Shown here: one piece after another, positions 16,903 through 26,408 of the stretch
Numbering within the stretch: the stretch's first letter is position 1
How the letters are laid out: each line of letters opens with the position of its first letter
Assembly: GCA_036732005.1 (NCBI GenBank)
Contig: DAINDF010000001.1
Coordinates: 248,001-312,000 of the forward strand
Source: UBA1926 sp036732005
GTDB taxonomy: Bacteria > Planctomycetota > Phycisphaerae > Phycisphaerales > UBA1924
Length of the DNA: 64,000 nt
Reading direction: 5' to 3'
The notes under the pieces: model-generated
Seen by the model: the letters and a program-made list of their open reading frames with translations, nothing else
Database searches by the model: none
Told to the model about the DNA's origin: nothing
Position numbers and translations under genes: made by a program

Positions 16903-18191
16903 CTTGTCTTGTTGCGGGCGTGCTCTCGGTGTGCGGCGTCTCGATCGCCTCCGGGGCGAGCGTGACCTTCCGCGTCGCGGTGCCGGCGGGGACCCCGGCG
17001 GGCGACACCGTCTACATCGCGGGCAGTTTCCAGGGCTGGAACCCGGGCAGCCCGGCGCACGCGCTGGAGCCCGAGCCCGACGGGCGCTGGGCGATCACGC
17101 TCGACCTGCCCGACGGCGCGCCGATTCAGTTCAAGTTCACCCGCGGGACCTGGGCCCGCGTCGAGAAGGGCCCGAACGGGGAGGAGATCCCCAACCGGGT
17201 GCACACGCCCTCGGGCGTGCAGACGCTGGAATTGCAGGTCGCGCGCTGGGCGGACCTGGCGCCCTCGACCATCACGGGACATGTCGAGTGGTTCGAGTTC
17301 GGGCCGTTCCTGAGCGGGAGACGGTGCTGGGTCTATCTTCCGCCGGGCTACGACGCGGGCGCGGAGCGCTACCCGGTCCTCTACATGCACGACGGGCAGA
17401 ACCTGTTCGACGACGCGACCAGTTTCGCGGGCGAGTGGCGGGTCGATGAGGCGTGCGAGGCGCTGATCGCCGCCGGCGAGATCGGCCCGGTGATCGTCGT
17501 GGGGATCGAGAACGGGGGCGCGTCGCGGTGCCTCGAGTACACCCCTTGGGCCGACGCGGGGGTGGGGTGCGGGGGCGGGGGATCGGCGTATCTCGCCGCG
17601 ATCCGCGACACACTGATGCCCGAGGTCGACCGGCGATATCGCACGCGCCCGGGCGAGGCGTTCATGGCCGGTTCGAGCCTGGGCGGGCTCATCTCCGCGT
17701 ACGCGGGGTATGCGTTCAGCGCGTGGAGCCGGATCGCGGCGGTCTCGCCCTCCTACTGGTTCGACGGGGCGGAGATGCTCGCGTTCGCCTCGGCCGCGGG
17801 CCGACCCGCGTTGCTGGAGCGGTTCTACCAGGACATGGGCAGCGCCGAGAGCGGCGTGGGGAACCTCAACGCGATGCGTTCGATCGCGCTGGCGCAGGGG
17901 TTCGTCGAGGGTGGGGATTTCACCTCGCTGATCGCCCCGGGGCACCAGCACAACGAGTTCTATTGGGCCCAGCGCGTGCCGGGCATGCTCCGTTTCCTCG
18001 TCGGCCCCCCGGCGGGTTGCAACGCGGCGGACCTCGACGCGAACGGGCTGCTTGACCTGGCCGATATCAACGCCTTCGTCGCGGCCTTGCTGGCGCAGGA
18101 CCCCGACGCGGACCTCGCCCCGCCCGCGGGCGTGTTCGATCTCTCGGACATCAACGCCTTCGTCGCCGCGTTCGTCTCGGGGTGCGGCTGA
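16890..18191 (+). CDS. Secreted esterase (Fes/esterase-D-like) with N-terminal CBM20/48-like domain and GC-type dockerin tail
   Basis: 433 aa, GTG start overlapping msrA by 13 bases. A signal peptide covers about residues 1-24. Residues 25-120 resemble a starch-binding or GlgX/E-set fold (VYIAGSFQGWNPG, IQFKFTRGTW). The alpha/beta hydrolase domain has YPVLYMHDGQNLFDD, the nucleophile elbow GSSLGG (Ser263) and a late PGHQHNE that could supply the His. The tail is a bipartite dockerin-like unit: DLDANGLLDLADINAF keeps the canonical Ca-loop pattern, the second half is PAGVFDLSDINAF, ending SGCG. Related enzymes act on siderophores, feruloyl esters or trehalose; the substrate here is not known. 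Confidence 0.82.
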   Translation: MRDLTCLVAGVLSVCGVSIASGASVTFRVAVPAGTPAGDTVYIAGSFQGWNPGSPAHALEPEPDGRWAITLDLPDGAPIQFKFTRGTWARVEKGPNGEEIPNRVHTPSGVQTLELQVARWADLAPSTITGHVEWFEFGPFLSGRRCWVYLPPGYDAGAERYPVLYMHDGQNLFDDATSFAGEWRVDEACEALIAAGEIGPVIVVGIENGGASRCLEYTPWADAGVGCGGGGSAYLAAIRDTLMPEVDRRYRTRPGEAFMAGSSLGGLISAYAGYAFSAWSRIAAVSPSYWFDGAEMLAFASAAGRPALLERFYQDMGSAESGVGNLNAMRSIALAQGFVEGGDFTSLIAPGHQHNEFYWAQRVPGMLRFLVGPPAGCNAADLDANGLLDLADINAFVAALLAQDPDADLAPPAGVFDLSDINAFVAAFVSGCG

Positions 18192-18220
18192 GGCCCCGGG
18201 AAGAGAGGGGACGCCCGCCC

Positions 18221-19459
18221 ATGGACACCCGCGGACGCCATCCATCGGCCGCACCGTTCCGCGTCTGGGGAAAGCCCGGCGAGGACTTCGACGAGGCCTC
18301 GCTCACGCAGTTGAGGGACGCGTGCTCGCTCCCTTGCGCCCGGGCCGGGGCGCTCATGCCCGACGCCCATGTCGGGTACGGGCTGCCGATCGGGGGCGTG
18401 CTCGCGACCGAGGGCGCCGTCGTGCCCTACGCGGTCGGGGTTGACATTGCCTGCCGGGTGAAAATGACGGTCCTCGACCTGCCGGTGGCGTGGCTCGAGG
18501 ACGACGAGGGCGTGCGCCGCCTGACGCGGGCGATCGAGCGGGAGACCCGATTCGGCGTCGGGGCGTCGTTCGACGAGGAGCACCGGCGCGAGCACCCCGT
18601 AATGGACCGGGACTGGTCGGTCAGCCCCGTCACCCGGATGCTCAAGGACAAGGCGCGGGCGCAACTCGGCACCTCGGGGTCGGGCAATCACTTCGTCGAG
18701 TTCGGCACGCTGACCGTCGAGGGGGAATCGGCGGCGGGATCGCTCGGGCTCGAGCCCGGCACGCACCTCGCCCTGCTCAGCCACTCCGGGTCGCGCGGCA
18801 CCGGGGCCGCGGTCTGTGAGCATTACTCGAAACTCGCGGCATCAATCCACGAGGGCCTGACCGACAACCTGCGCCGCCTCGCGTGGCTCGACCTGGGCAC
18901 CGACGAGGGCGCGGCCTATTGGGCGGCGATGGAACTCATGGGCGAATACGCCTCGGCCAACCACGCCTGCATCCACCGCGCCATCGCCTCCCACCTCGGC
19001 GCCCAAGTGCTCATGGATGTCGAGAACCACCACAACTTCGCGTGGAAGGAGCGGCACGACCCGGGCGACGGGCAGGGCGAACGGGAACTCATCGTGCACC
19101 GCAAGGGGGCGACGCCCGCCGGCCCGGGCGCGCTGGGCATCATCCCGGGCTCGATGGCCGACCCCGGGTTCCTCGTCCGTGGCAAGGGCGGGGCGGGATC
19201 GCTCGACTCGGCGAGCCACGGGGCGGGGCGGGTGATGAGCCGCCGGCAGGCCAAGAAGACTTTCCGCTGGTCGCAGGTCGAGCCCCTGCTGCGTGAACGC
19301 GGGGTGACGGTTCTCAGCGCCGGGATCGACGAGAACCCGCGGGTGTACAAGGACATCCGCCGCGTGCTCGCCGCCCAGCAGGACTTGGTTGAGGTTATCG
19401 CGCGGTTCGACCCGAGGCTGGTCAAGATGGCCCCGGAAGGGGAACGGGCGGAAGACTGA
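18221..19459 (+). CDS. rtcB: RtcB-family RNA-splicing ligase homologue
   Basis: 412 aa. Conserved RtcB blocks appear in order: MPDAHVGYGLPIGG, GVDIACRVKMTV (metal-binding Asp/Cys), GTSGSGNHFVEFG, LLSHSGSRGTG, DVENHHNFAWKE, and SASHGAGRVMSRRQAKK with the guanylylated His. The enzyme joins 2',3'-cyclic phosphate and 5'-OH RNA ends using GTP and Mn. The start was chosen at the ATG of MDTRGRHPS; the frame is open 13 codons further but that part lies over the preceding gene's stop. No archease or RtcA gene is near. Confidence 0.93.
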   Translation: MDTRGRHPSAAPFRVWGKPGEDFDEASLTQLRDACSLPCARAGALMPDAHVGYGLPIGGVLATEGAVVPYAVGVDIACRVKMTVLDLPVAWLEDDEGVRRLTRAIERETRFGVGASFDEEHRREHPVMDRDWSVSPVTRMLKDKARAQLGTSGSGNHFVEFGTLTVEGESAAGSLGLEPGTHLALLSHSGSRGTGAAVCEHYSKLAASIHEGLTDNLRRLAWLDLGTDEGAAYWAAMELMGEYASANHACIHRAIASHLGAQVLMDVENHHNFAWKERHDPGDGQGERELIVHRKGATPAGPGALGIIPGSMADPGFLVRGKGGAGSLDSASHGAGRVMSRRQAKKTFRWSQVEPLLRERGVTVLSAGIDENPRVYKDIRRVLAAQQDLVEVIARFDPRLVKMAPEGERAED

Positions 19460-19596
19460 TGCCCCGTCGTTGCCGGGGCTCCGGGTCGGGCGGCGCCGGG
19501 CCGGGTTGTGGGGCTGGGCCGGATGGTTTAGCATCTGCGGCGCCGCACGGGCCCGGCCCAGGGGCGGAACTCCAGACGCGAGGGGTGGTTGAACGC

Positions 19597-22500
19597 ATGA
19601 GGCGAACCCGGAGTCGAGGTGTCGGATCGACGGGGACCGCGGCGGCGCTGACGCTGGCGCTGCTCGCCGGCTCGATCGGCGCGTTCCCACGCCACGCGAG
19701 CGCCGGGTCGACAAGTTCGACCCAGCCCACCCAGGGCGAGACCGGGTTCGGGGGTGTGAGCCTGCCGGTCGACCTGGTGGTGGGCGAGATCACGCTGCGG
19801 GCCCGTCGGGCCTGGGTCTGGCGCATCCCCGAGGCCCGGGGGCCCGAGACGATCCGAATCGTGCTCGAGCACGATGTCACCACCCTGCTCGGGCCGAACC
19901 AGTTGTCCGCCGAGCGGGCGTCGCTGTGGCTCCGCCCGGTCGGCGTGGGCGGCGTGGGGGACGCCTCCGGCATCTTCGAGGTCTTCGGGTACTACGAGCG
20001 CGTCGACTCGCCCGGCGGGCCCGCCTCGCTCGGGTTCAGCGCCGAGAAACTGCCCGTGCAGGCCCTTATCGCCGCGAGCGAGCCCGTGCGCCTCGCGGTC
20101 GACCTGCGGCTGAACACCAGGCCCGACGCCAAGAGCGAGGCCGCCGCGTTCACATCCCGCGCCGATGAGTCGTTCGCATCGATCCTTGAGTCGATCCGCA
20201 ACCCCGAGGCGGCCCGCGCCGCCCGCGCCCCGGCCGAGGAGCGCCTGGCCCCCCCCGCCTGGATCCTCAACCGCCGGCTGCCCGGCGCGCCCGCCGAGCG
20301 GTCCCCCGCCGAAAGCGGGTCGTCGGACGCCTCGGGCGCCGATTCGGAGGGCGAGAGTCCGCCGGCGGGCCGCCGAATCGCTGACCGGTCGGTAAGGCCC
20401 GGTCGCTCCGTCCGCTTCAGAACAGAGGGCGAGCGCCCGGGCGGCGAACGCGTGGCCCCCCCGCCCGCGCCGCGCGAGCCGCGGGCAGCGCCCGGGCCGA
20501 CCGAACCCGTTGCCTCGCGGCCCACACCACCCCGAGACGGCTTGGAGCCGGTGGCCTCGCCCCCCCCCGAACCGAGGGCGACGGACCAGCCAACCTCCCC
20601 GCCGCCCACCGCAGAAGCCGGCGCGGGCGATCCACGCACGCCCACCTCCCCGGCGTCGCCGCCGGAGGCCGATACCTCCTTCGAGCCCGAGGTCGACCAG
20701 ATCGCCGCCGCGGATCCGCCGCAGGCGATTGACGAGGAGGCGACCGGCGAGCCGGCCGAACCACTCGGGATCGAAGCGCCCCGGATCTTCTCGAGCAGCG
20801 GCGTTTTCTTCTTCTCCGCGGGCGAGCGGGCGACCATCGAGCGGGCCGAGGACGCGAACCTCGTCACACTCACCGGGGGCGTGGTGCTGCAGCACGAGGC
20901 GCCCGACCGAGTCATGGAGATGACCGCCCGCCGCGCCGTGCTCTTCCTCGCGCCGGGCCCGCTCTCGGAGACGCTGGGCCGGCTCGATGTCGCCGATGTG
21001 ACGGGGATCTACCTGGAAGGGGGCGTGCGCGTCTCCGACGGGCAATACACCCTCCGCTCGCCAGCCGTCTTCTACGATGTTCGCGAGGACCGGGCGCTGC
21101 TGCTCGACGCGGTGTTCAACACCTACGACCGCCGCCTGCGCATGCCGCTGACCATGCGCGCGGGCGTCATCCGGCAGGAGGCCGCCAACCGGTTCAGCGC
21201 CGAGCGGGCGGTCTACGCCAACACCGCGTTCGCGACCCCGCAGCTCGCCATCGGCACGGGCCGGATGACGATCTCGCAGAAGCAGCACGACGACGGCGAG
21301 CATTCGAACATCGTGGACGCGCGGCATGTCACGCTCCGCGCCGGCGGTGTCCCGTTCTTCTACTGGCCCTGGTTCCGGGGCGACCCGGAACGCTTCCCCC
21401 TCCGCTCCATCGGGATCGAGGACTCCAACCGGACCGGCACCTCGTTCCTGACCTCGTGGGACCCGTTCACCCTGCTCGGCATCGACCCGCCCGACGGGCT
21501 CACCGCCACCGCGGACCTCGACTACTACGCCGACCGAGGCGTCGGGCTGGGCGGCCGGCTCTCATGGGACCGTCCCCGCATGAGCGGGCTCCTGCGGGGC
21601 TATGTGCTCCCCGAGGACAACGGGACCGATGTCATGCGCAACGGGGCCGAGATCGAACGCGAGGGAGAAACCCGCGGCTTCGCGATCCTCGAGCACCGCT
21701 GGCAGTTCCTGCCGGAATGGACGCTGCTGCTCAACGGGTTCCACGCCTCCGACGAGGCGATCCTCCCCGCGCTGTTCCGCGACATCGGCGTCAACGACGA
21801 GGAACTCACCACGCGGGCCCACCTTCGCCGGCTGGAGAACGACACCGCCATCACCCTCGAGGCCAAGGGCCTGACCACGGACTTCATCCCCAACGAGCAC
21901 CTCGCCCAGTCCCCCGGGTACGCCGTCGACAAGCTGCCCGAGATCGGCATCGCCAAGATCGGCGACGACCTGCTCGACGACCTCGCCCCGGGCTGGCTCA
22001 CCCACACCTGGAACGCGGACGCCTCACGCATGCGCCTCCGCTTTCAGGAGATCACCCCCGCCTCGATCGGCCTGCGGAACCGGGCCAGGGCCGACCGGGC
22101 GTTCGGCGTGGGCCCCAACGACCCCATCGCCGACGCCGCCCGCGACGCCGGGCTCAACGAGTCGTTCGTCAACCGATTCGACACGCGGCACGAACTCTCG
22201 ACCAAGTTCAACCTGGGCCCCGTGCATGTCAGCCCGTTCCTCGTCGGGCGGTTCACCGCCTACGACACCGACTTCGAGTCCTTCAGCCCCGACGAGGGCG
22301 ACGAGATGCGGCTCTGGGGCGCCGCGGGCGTCACCCTGTCCACCTCGATCTTCCGCGTCGACGACTCGGTCGAATCCCGCACCTTCGACCTTCACCGCAT
22401 GCGGCACATCATCGAGCCGACCGTGACCCTCTGGCACGGCGGGGGCACGATCGACAGCGCCGACCTGCCCGTCTACGACGATGATGTCGAGTCCCTCGCC

Positions 22501-23121
22501 GAGGGCTCGGCTGTCCGCGTCGGGCTCAACCAGACCTGGCAGACCAAGCGCGGCGCGCCGGGGCGGTGGCGCACCGTCGATGTCTTCACCCTGGACGCCG
22601 AGTACGGCGTCTTCTCCGACGACGCCAACGAAGAGACCCCGATCGGGCGTTACTACTCGGCCCGCCCCGAATTGAGCGCCCCGGACGAGTTCGTGCGCGT
22701 CGCGGGGACCTGGCAGGTCTCCGAGGTCGTCGGCTTCACCGGCGAGACGATCTGGGATGTGGACGACCAACGCGAAGACCGCAACAGCGCCGGCGTCATC
22801 GTGCAACACTCCGAGCGGCTCAGCAGCCGCATGGAGGTCCGCCGCCTCGAGCACCAGGACGACACCTTCGGCAACGCCCAACTCCGCGGCACCTTCGGCG
22901 ACAAGTACATCTACTCGCTCAACACCACCTACAACTTCCGCGAGGAAGACTTCCAGAACTTCTCGATCTCGCTCTACCGCCGGTTCACCAACGGCCTGCT
23001 CGGCGGCACGATCAACTACAACAACATCTCCGGCGAGACCACCTTCGGGCTGTTCGTCCAGCCCGCCGGAGTCGGCGGCGCCGGCGTGGGCGGGCTCGGG
23101 GGACGCAACTCCCGCTACTGA
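19597..23121 (+). CDS. LptD/OstA-like outer-membrane LPS assembly protein with Pro-rich insert
   Basis: 1174 aa. A signal peptide (about 1-35, ending HASAG) is followed by a short beta domain, a low-complexity linker rich in Pro, Ala and Glu (about residues 225-395), an OstA/LptA-like beta-jelly-roll (VTLTGGVVLQHEAPDRVMEM, IYLEGGVRVSDGQYTL) and a large beta-barrel part (VPFFYWPWFRGDPE to the C-terminal RY). LptD inserts LPS into the outer leaflet. The barrel is Arg/Asp/Phe-rich with repeated strands of about 10-12 residues. Usual LptD is ~780 aa, so this is long because of the linker and N-terminal domain. Start chosen at the ATG before RRTRSRGVG, which gives a signal peptide. Confidence 0.82.
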   Translation: MRRTRSRGVGSTGTAAALTLALLAGSIGAFPRHASAGSTSSTQPTQGETGFGGVSLPVDLVVGEITLRARRAWVWRIPEARGPETIRIVLEHDVTTLLGPNQLSAERASLWLRPVGVGGVGDASGIFEVFGYYERVDSPGGPASLGFSAEKLPVQALIAASEPVRLAVDLRLNTRPDAKSEAAAFTSRADESFASILESIRNPEAARAARAPAEERLAPPAWILNRRLPGAPAERSPAESGSSDASGADSEGESPPAGRRIADRSVRPGRSVRFRTEGERPGGERVAPPPAPREPRAAPGPTEPVASRPTPPRDGLEPVASPPPEPRATDQPTSPPPTAEAGAGDPRTPTSPASPPEADTSFEPEVDQIAAADPPQAIDEEATGEPAEPLGIEAPRIFSSSGVFFFSAGERATIERAEDANLVTLTGGVVLQHEAPDRVMEMTARRAVLFLAPGPLSETLGRLDVADVTGIYLEGGVRVSDGQYTLRSPAVFYDVREDRALLLDAVFNTYDRRLRMPLTMRAGVIRQEAANRFSAERAVYANTAFATPQLAIGTGRMTISQKQHDDGEHSNIVDARHVTLRAGGVPFFYWPWFRGDPERFPLRSIGIEDSNRTGTSFLTSWDPFTLLGIDPPDGLTATADLDYYADRGVGLGGRLSWDRPRMSGLLRGYVLPEDNGTDVMRNGAEIEREGETRGFAILEHRWQFLPEWTLLLNGFHASDEAILPALFRDIGVNDEELTTRAHLRRLENDTAITLEAKGLTTDFIPNEHLAQSPGYAVDKLPEIGIAKIGDDLLDDLAPGWLTHTWNADASRMRLRFQEITPASIGLRNRARADRAFGVGPNDPIADAARDAGLNESFVNRFDTRHELSTKFNLGPVHVSPFLVGRFTAYDTDFESFSPDEGDEMRLWGAAGVTLSTSIFRVDDSVESRTFDLHRMRHIIEPTVTLWHGGGTIDSADLPVYDDDVESLAEGSAVRVGLNQTWQTKRGAPGRWRTVDVFTLDAEYGVFSDDANEETPIGRYYSARPELSAPDEFVRVAGTWQVSEVVGFTGETIWDVDDQREDRNSAGVIVQHSERLSSRMEVRRLEHQDDTFGNAQLRGTFGDKYIYSLNTTYNFREEDFQNFSISLYRRFTNGLLGGTINYNNISGETTFGLFVQPAGVGGAGVGGLGGRNSRY

Positions 23122-23141
23122 ACGCACGCCGCCGCGGGCTC

Positions 23142-24149
23142 TCAGGGGCCTTCGCCACCGCCCGCGGGCGCCGACTCAGCGCCCCCCGCGGCGGGCTCGA
23201 CGCCCGTGGGCGACGCGGCCGCCGCCTTGTTTCGCTCCTCCACCAGGTTGGTGTAGGCGAACACGATCAGCATCGCGGGGATCGCGGCCTTCTCCACCGC
23301 CGTGTCCGCGAGGTCGGTGAGGTTGCGCACTCTGCCCGACTCGACCTCCGCGGTCAGATCGACAACGACATTCTCCAGCGTCTTGAGCATGCTGCCCCAG
23401 ACAAACCACTCGTCCTCCGTCCGCGGCATCGCCCGGCTCACGATCGGAAACGAAGTCGGGGGCACCAGGAACCACCGGCCGTCCCGTCGGATCATCGACA
23501 GCCCGAAGGGGGGCAGGATCGCCTTGCCGTCCCACAACAGCCCGACGGTGTCATCGGAAATGGAAACCGTGGTCAGCCTCGCGCGCCCCTCGTCGAGCCA
23601 GCGGAACGGGTCCACGAGCAGCGTCTTGATCACGCCGTTGATGACCTCCCGTTCCGAGTCCGACCGGGGGCGGGTGAGCATCTCCGCCGCACCCCCGCGA
23701 CGGGCCGGCGCGGGGGCGCCCGTGTCGAGCGTCAGCCCCTCCCGGTTGATCCGCGCGGTGCCGAACGACGACGAACGCCGCTCCCCCCGCCCCGCCGCGA
23801 CAAGCCTCGAGAGGATCGGGCTCGTCCGTCCCTCCGCCGCCGCCCGGTCCGCCTCCTCCCGGAACTGCCGCAGTTCCTCCGGGAACCGCGTCTCAACCGC
23901 CGCGCCGAGGTCATCCAGCGCCCCGAGCACGCGACCGAACTGGTTGAGGAACGATCGCTCCGCGGCGCCCTCGGCGTGAATCAACTCGACCAGCCGCGCC
24001 GCGTCCCCGGATTCGATCATGTGCCGGGCCGAGTCCAGGGCCGCGTCCGCCGTCGAGGCGTCGTACGACCCGGGCGACCGAGAGCACCCGGAGGCCATCG
24101 CCGCCAGCACAAGCACCAGAAACCCGATCCCGCGACGCATCATGGACAT
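23142..24149 (-). CDS. Predicted lipoprotein of unknown function
   Basis: 335 aa (MSMMRRGIGF start; a second ATG two codons later has AGGA at better spacing). The N-terminus is a lipoprotein signal ending in MASGC. The mature part is a helical region (about 25-110, rich in Glu, Arg and Ala), an alpha/beta segment with ISDDTVGLLWDGKAILPPFG and GRWFLVPPT, then an amphipathic helix and a Gly/Ala/Pro tail. No family was recognised. It is convergent with the LptD-like gene (20 bases apart) and divergent from thiS; a role in the envelope is plausible but not shown. Confidence 0.65.
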   Translation of the reverse strand: MSMMRRGIGFLVLVLAAMASGCSRSPGSYDASTADAALDSARHMIESGDAARLVELIHAEGAAERSFLNQFGRVLGALDDLGAAVETRFPEELRQFREEADRAAAEGRTSPILSRLVAAGRGERRSSSFGTARINREGLTLDTGAPAPARRGGAAEMLTRPRSDSEREVINGVIKTLLVDPFRWLDEGRARLTTVSISDDTVGLLWDGKAILPPFGLSMIRRDGRWFLVPPTSFPIVSRAMPRTEDEWFVWGSMLKTLENVVVDLTAEVESGRVRNLTDLADTAVEKAAIPAMLIVFAYTNLVEERNKAAAASPTGVEPAAGGAESAPAGGGEGP

Positions 24150-24320
24150 GATCCTATCAGACGATTCCGCGGACCCGCCCCTCCCGATGCACCCCGCGGC
24201 GATCCTCCCGGTCACTCCCGGTCGGGGGCCGCGCCGGGATAGAGTCTGTCGGACCCGATCGGCCGCTGGATCCGGCTGCTCCCGAGCCTGTCGGGTCGCC
24301 CGTCTGGAGGAATCGCCGGC

Positions 24321-24521
24321 ATGCAAATCACCGTGAACGGGGAGCAGCGGACCGTCGACGACGGCGCCACCGTCGCCGATTTGATCGAACTGCTCGGGCT
24401 CGCCCGGGCGATCTGCGCCGCCGAGGTCAACAAGGCGGTCGTCCCACGCGACAAGCGGCCCGAGACGCCCCTCCGCGAGGGCGATGTCGTCGAGGTCGTC
24501 ACCCTCGTCGGCGGGGGCTGA
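24321..24521 (+). CDS. thiS: ThiS/MoaD-like sulfur carrier protein
   Basis: 66 aa. It has the beta-grasp pattern of ThiS: MQITVNGEQRTVDDGATVAD, the central LLGLARAICAAEVN, and the invariant diglycine C-terminus (LVGGG). The terminal Gly is adenylylated and carries thiocarboxylate sulfur for the thiazole ring of thiamine. No thiG, thiF or thiE lies in the window; it is three bases upstream of cinA instead. A MoaD-like role is possible, but EVNKAVVPR is characteristic of ThiS. Confidence 0.85.
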   Translation: MQITVNGEQRTVDDGATVADLIELLGLARAICAAEVNKAVVPRDKRPETPLREGDVVEVVTLVGGG

Positions 24522-24524
24522 CCC

Positions 24525-25868
24525 GTGCCCGCGACCCAGACCACCGCCGCGATCCTCTCGATCGGCGACGAGCTCGCCCTCGGGCAGATCCTCGACACCA
24601 ACAGCCAGTGGATCGCCGACCGCCTCCTGACCCTCGGCGTGCGCACCGCCGAGCACCTCACGGTCGACGACGATCTCCCCCGCCTGACCGACGCGATCCG
24701 GCGGCTCGCCGAGCGCCACACGCTGCTCGTCTGCACCGGGGGCCTCGGGCCCACCGCGGATGACCTGACCCGGCAAGCCCTCGCGGCCGCGATGGGCGAA
24801 ACGCTCGTCGAAGACCCGGACGCCCTCGCCCACATCGAGGCCTGGTTCGTAGGGCGCGGCGGGATGCCCGCAACCAACCGCGTGCAGGCGCTCCGCCCCC
24901 GATCTTCGCGATGTCTGAGCAACCCGCACGGCACCGCGCCGGGCCTCGCCGCGCTGCTGGGCGCCACCCGGGTGTTCTGCCTGCCCGGCCCGCCGCACGA
25001 GATGACCCCGATGTTCGAGGCGTTCGTCGCGCCGGAGGCCGCCGCGCGGGACCGGGCCGTGCGCACCCGGACCGTCCTGACCTTCGGGCTAGGTGAGTCC
25101 CGCGTCGCCGAAATCCTCGGGCCGCTGATGGACCGGGACCGCCCGTCCCGCGGTCTCCCGCTCGTCGGCACCACGGCCAGCCGCGGGGTGGTTTCATGCC
25201 GCCTCCGCGTGGAGGCCCCCACCGCCGAGCAGGCCGACGCGGCGCTCGACGCGACCGAGGCCGAGGTGACCGCCCTGCTCGGGCCCGCCGTGTTCGATCG
25301 GCGTGACCCCGCGTCGGGCGATTCCCCCGACATCGCCGACGCGTTGCCGCGGGCGTTGCTCGCGCTGCTGCGGGGGCGTGGCGAGCGGGTCGCGGTCGTC
25401 GAGTCCTGCACGGGCGGCCTCATCGGCGCCGAGCTCGCCTCGGTCCCCGGGTCGTCCGACGCGTTCGCCGGCGGCTGGGTCACTTATTCCAATGAGATAA
25501 AGATCGCGCTCGGCGTGCCGCGTGAGATCATCGAACGCCACGGCGCCGTCAGCGGAACCTGCGCCATCGCCATGGCGCGAGCCGGCCTCGAGCGCGCGCT
25601 CGCAGCCGACCCGACCTGTGCGCACGCGGTGGCCGTGACCGGCATCGCCGGCCCGGGTGGGGGCACTGACGACAAGCCGGTCGGGACGGTCTGGGTCGCC
25701 GCCGTGAGCCTGGAAGGGCCCGACGAGGCGCGGCGATTCCGATTCAGGGGCGGGCGGGATGCCGTCCGGGGGTGGGCCGCTCGGGCCGCGCTGGGCTTGG
25801 TCCGGCTGCGGCTGATCGGGCGGGAGATGCCGCTGCTCGGCGAGGCCGAGCGGCTGGCCTCAGGCTGA
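24525..25868 (+). CDS. cinA: CinA-family nicotinamide-nucleotide amidase/competence-damage protein
   Basis: 447 aa, GTG start three bases after thiS. The N-terminal molybdopterin-binding-like domain (AAILSIGDELALGQILDTNS, LLVCTGGLGPTADDLTRQ, VFCLPGPPHEMTPMF) is followed by the CinA C-terminal domain (VVESCTGGLIGAELASVPG, TGIAGPGGGTDDKPVGTVWV), which in many bacteria deamidates NMN. The length is close to the usual ~410-420 aa. Pyridine nucleotide recycling is the likely role; the link to competence is historical. Confidence 0.92.
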   Translation: MPATQTTAAILSIGDELALGQILDTNSQWIADRLLTLGVRTAEHLTVDDDLPRLTDAIRRLAERHTLLVCTGGLGPTADDLTRQALAAAMGETLVEDPDALAHIEAWFVGRGGMPATNRVQALRPRSSRCLSNPHGTAPGLAALLGATRVFCLPGPPHEMTPMFEAFVAPEAAARDRAVRTRTVLTFGLGESRVAEILGPLMDRDRPSRGLPLVGTTASRGVVSCRLRVEAPTAEQADAALDATEAEVTALLGPAVFDRRDPASGDSPDIADALPRALLALLRGRGERVAVVESCTGGLIGAELASVPGSSDAFAGGWVTYSNEIKIALGVPREIIERHGAVSGTCAIAMARAGLERALAADPTCAHAVAVTGIAGPGGGTDDKPVGTVWVAAVSLEGPDEARRFRFRGGRDAVRGWAARAALGLVRLRLIGREMPLLGEAERLASG

Positions 25869-26408
25869 TCGCTCCGCGAGCGACCGCTCGATCCTGTGCA
25901 GCGAATCCCTGATCTCCCTCGCGACCGACGCCAGGTCATCCTCCCCGCCCGGCGCGGGCGCCGCGGGCGTCGCCGCCGACCCCGAGAGCCGGTCGCGTTG
26001 GTCGAGCACCGCCTGCCGGAAGGCCGGGGTGTCGACGATGCCGATCATGTTGACCAGGAACCCGCCGGGCCCCGAGGAACTCCCCGCGGTCTCGACGCGG
26101 AAGCCGTGCAGCCCCAGGAAGCGCATGACCGGCCCCTGGTACATCTGGAGGTCGGTGATCTTCTCGAGCGGAACGGTGCTCTCCACGCGGTTCAGCAACC
26201 CCTTGCGGATCAGCAGCGCCCGGTCCGTCAGCGTGCAGCGGAGCGCGGCGATCCACCGGTCGAGCACGAGATTGGCGATGATCAGGTAGATCGGGATGAT
26301 CGGGATGAGGACAATCGAGAGCGCGAACGCGACCGTCGGGCTGAGCAGCCAGTAGGCCTTGACCTTCGGGTCGAACTCGCCCTCGCGGAGCACGGTGTGG
26401 TTCGACAT
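25860..26408 (-). CDS. bPH2/YdbS-like membrane protein
   Basis: 182 aa. Two adjoining hydrophobic segments (LLSPTVAFALSIVLIPIIPI, then YLIIANLVLDRWIAALRCTL) lead into a bacterial PH-like domain with the conserved TDRALLIRKGLLNRVESTVP, a run of LEKITDLQMYQG and GFRVETAG. This is the YdbS/YdbT family architecture, usually membrane-associated with no known enzyme activity. The C-terminal 40 residues are charged and helical. The ATG overlaps the TGA of the GNAT gene upstream. Its 3' end runs 9 bases into the convergent cinA. Confidence 0.8.
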   Translation of the reverse strand: MSNHTVLREGEFDPKVKAYWLLSPTVAFALSIVLIPIIPIYLIIANLVLDRWIAALRCTLTDRALLIRKGLLNRVESTVPLEKITDLQMYQGPVMRFLGLHGFRVETAGSSSGPGGFLVNMIGIVDTPAFRQAVLDQRDRLSGSAATPAAPAPGGEDDLASVAREIRDSLHRIERSLAERSA

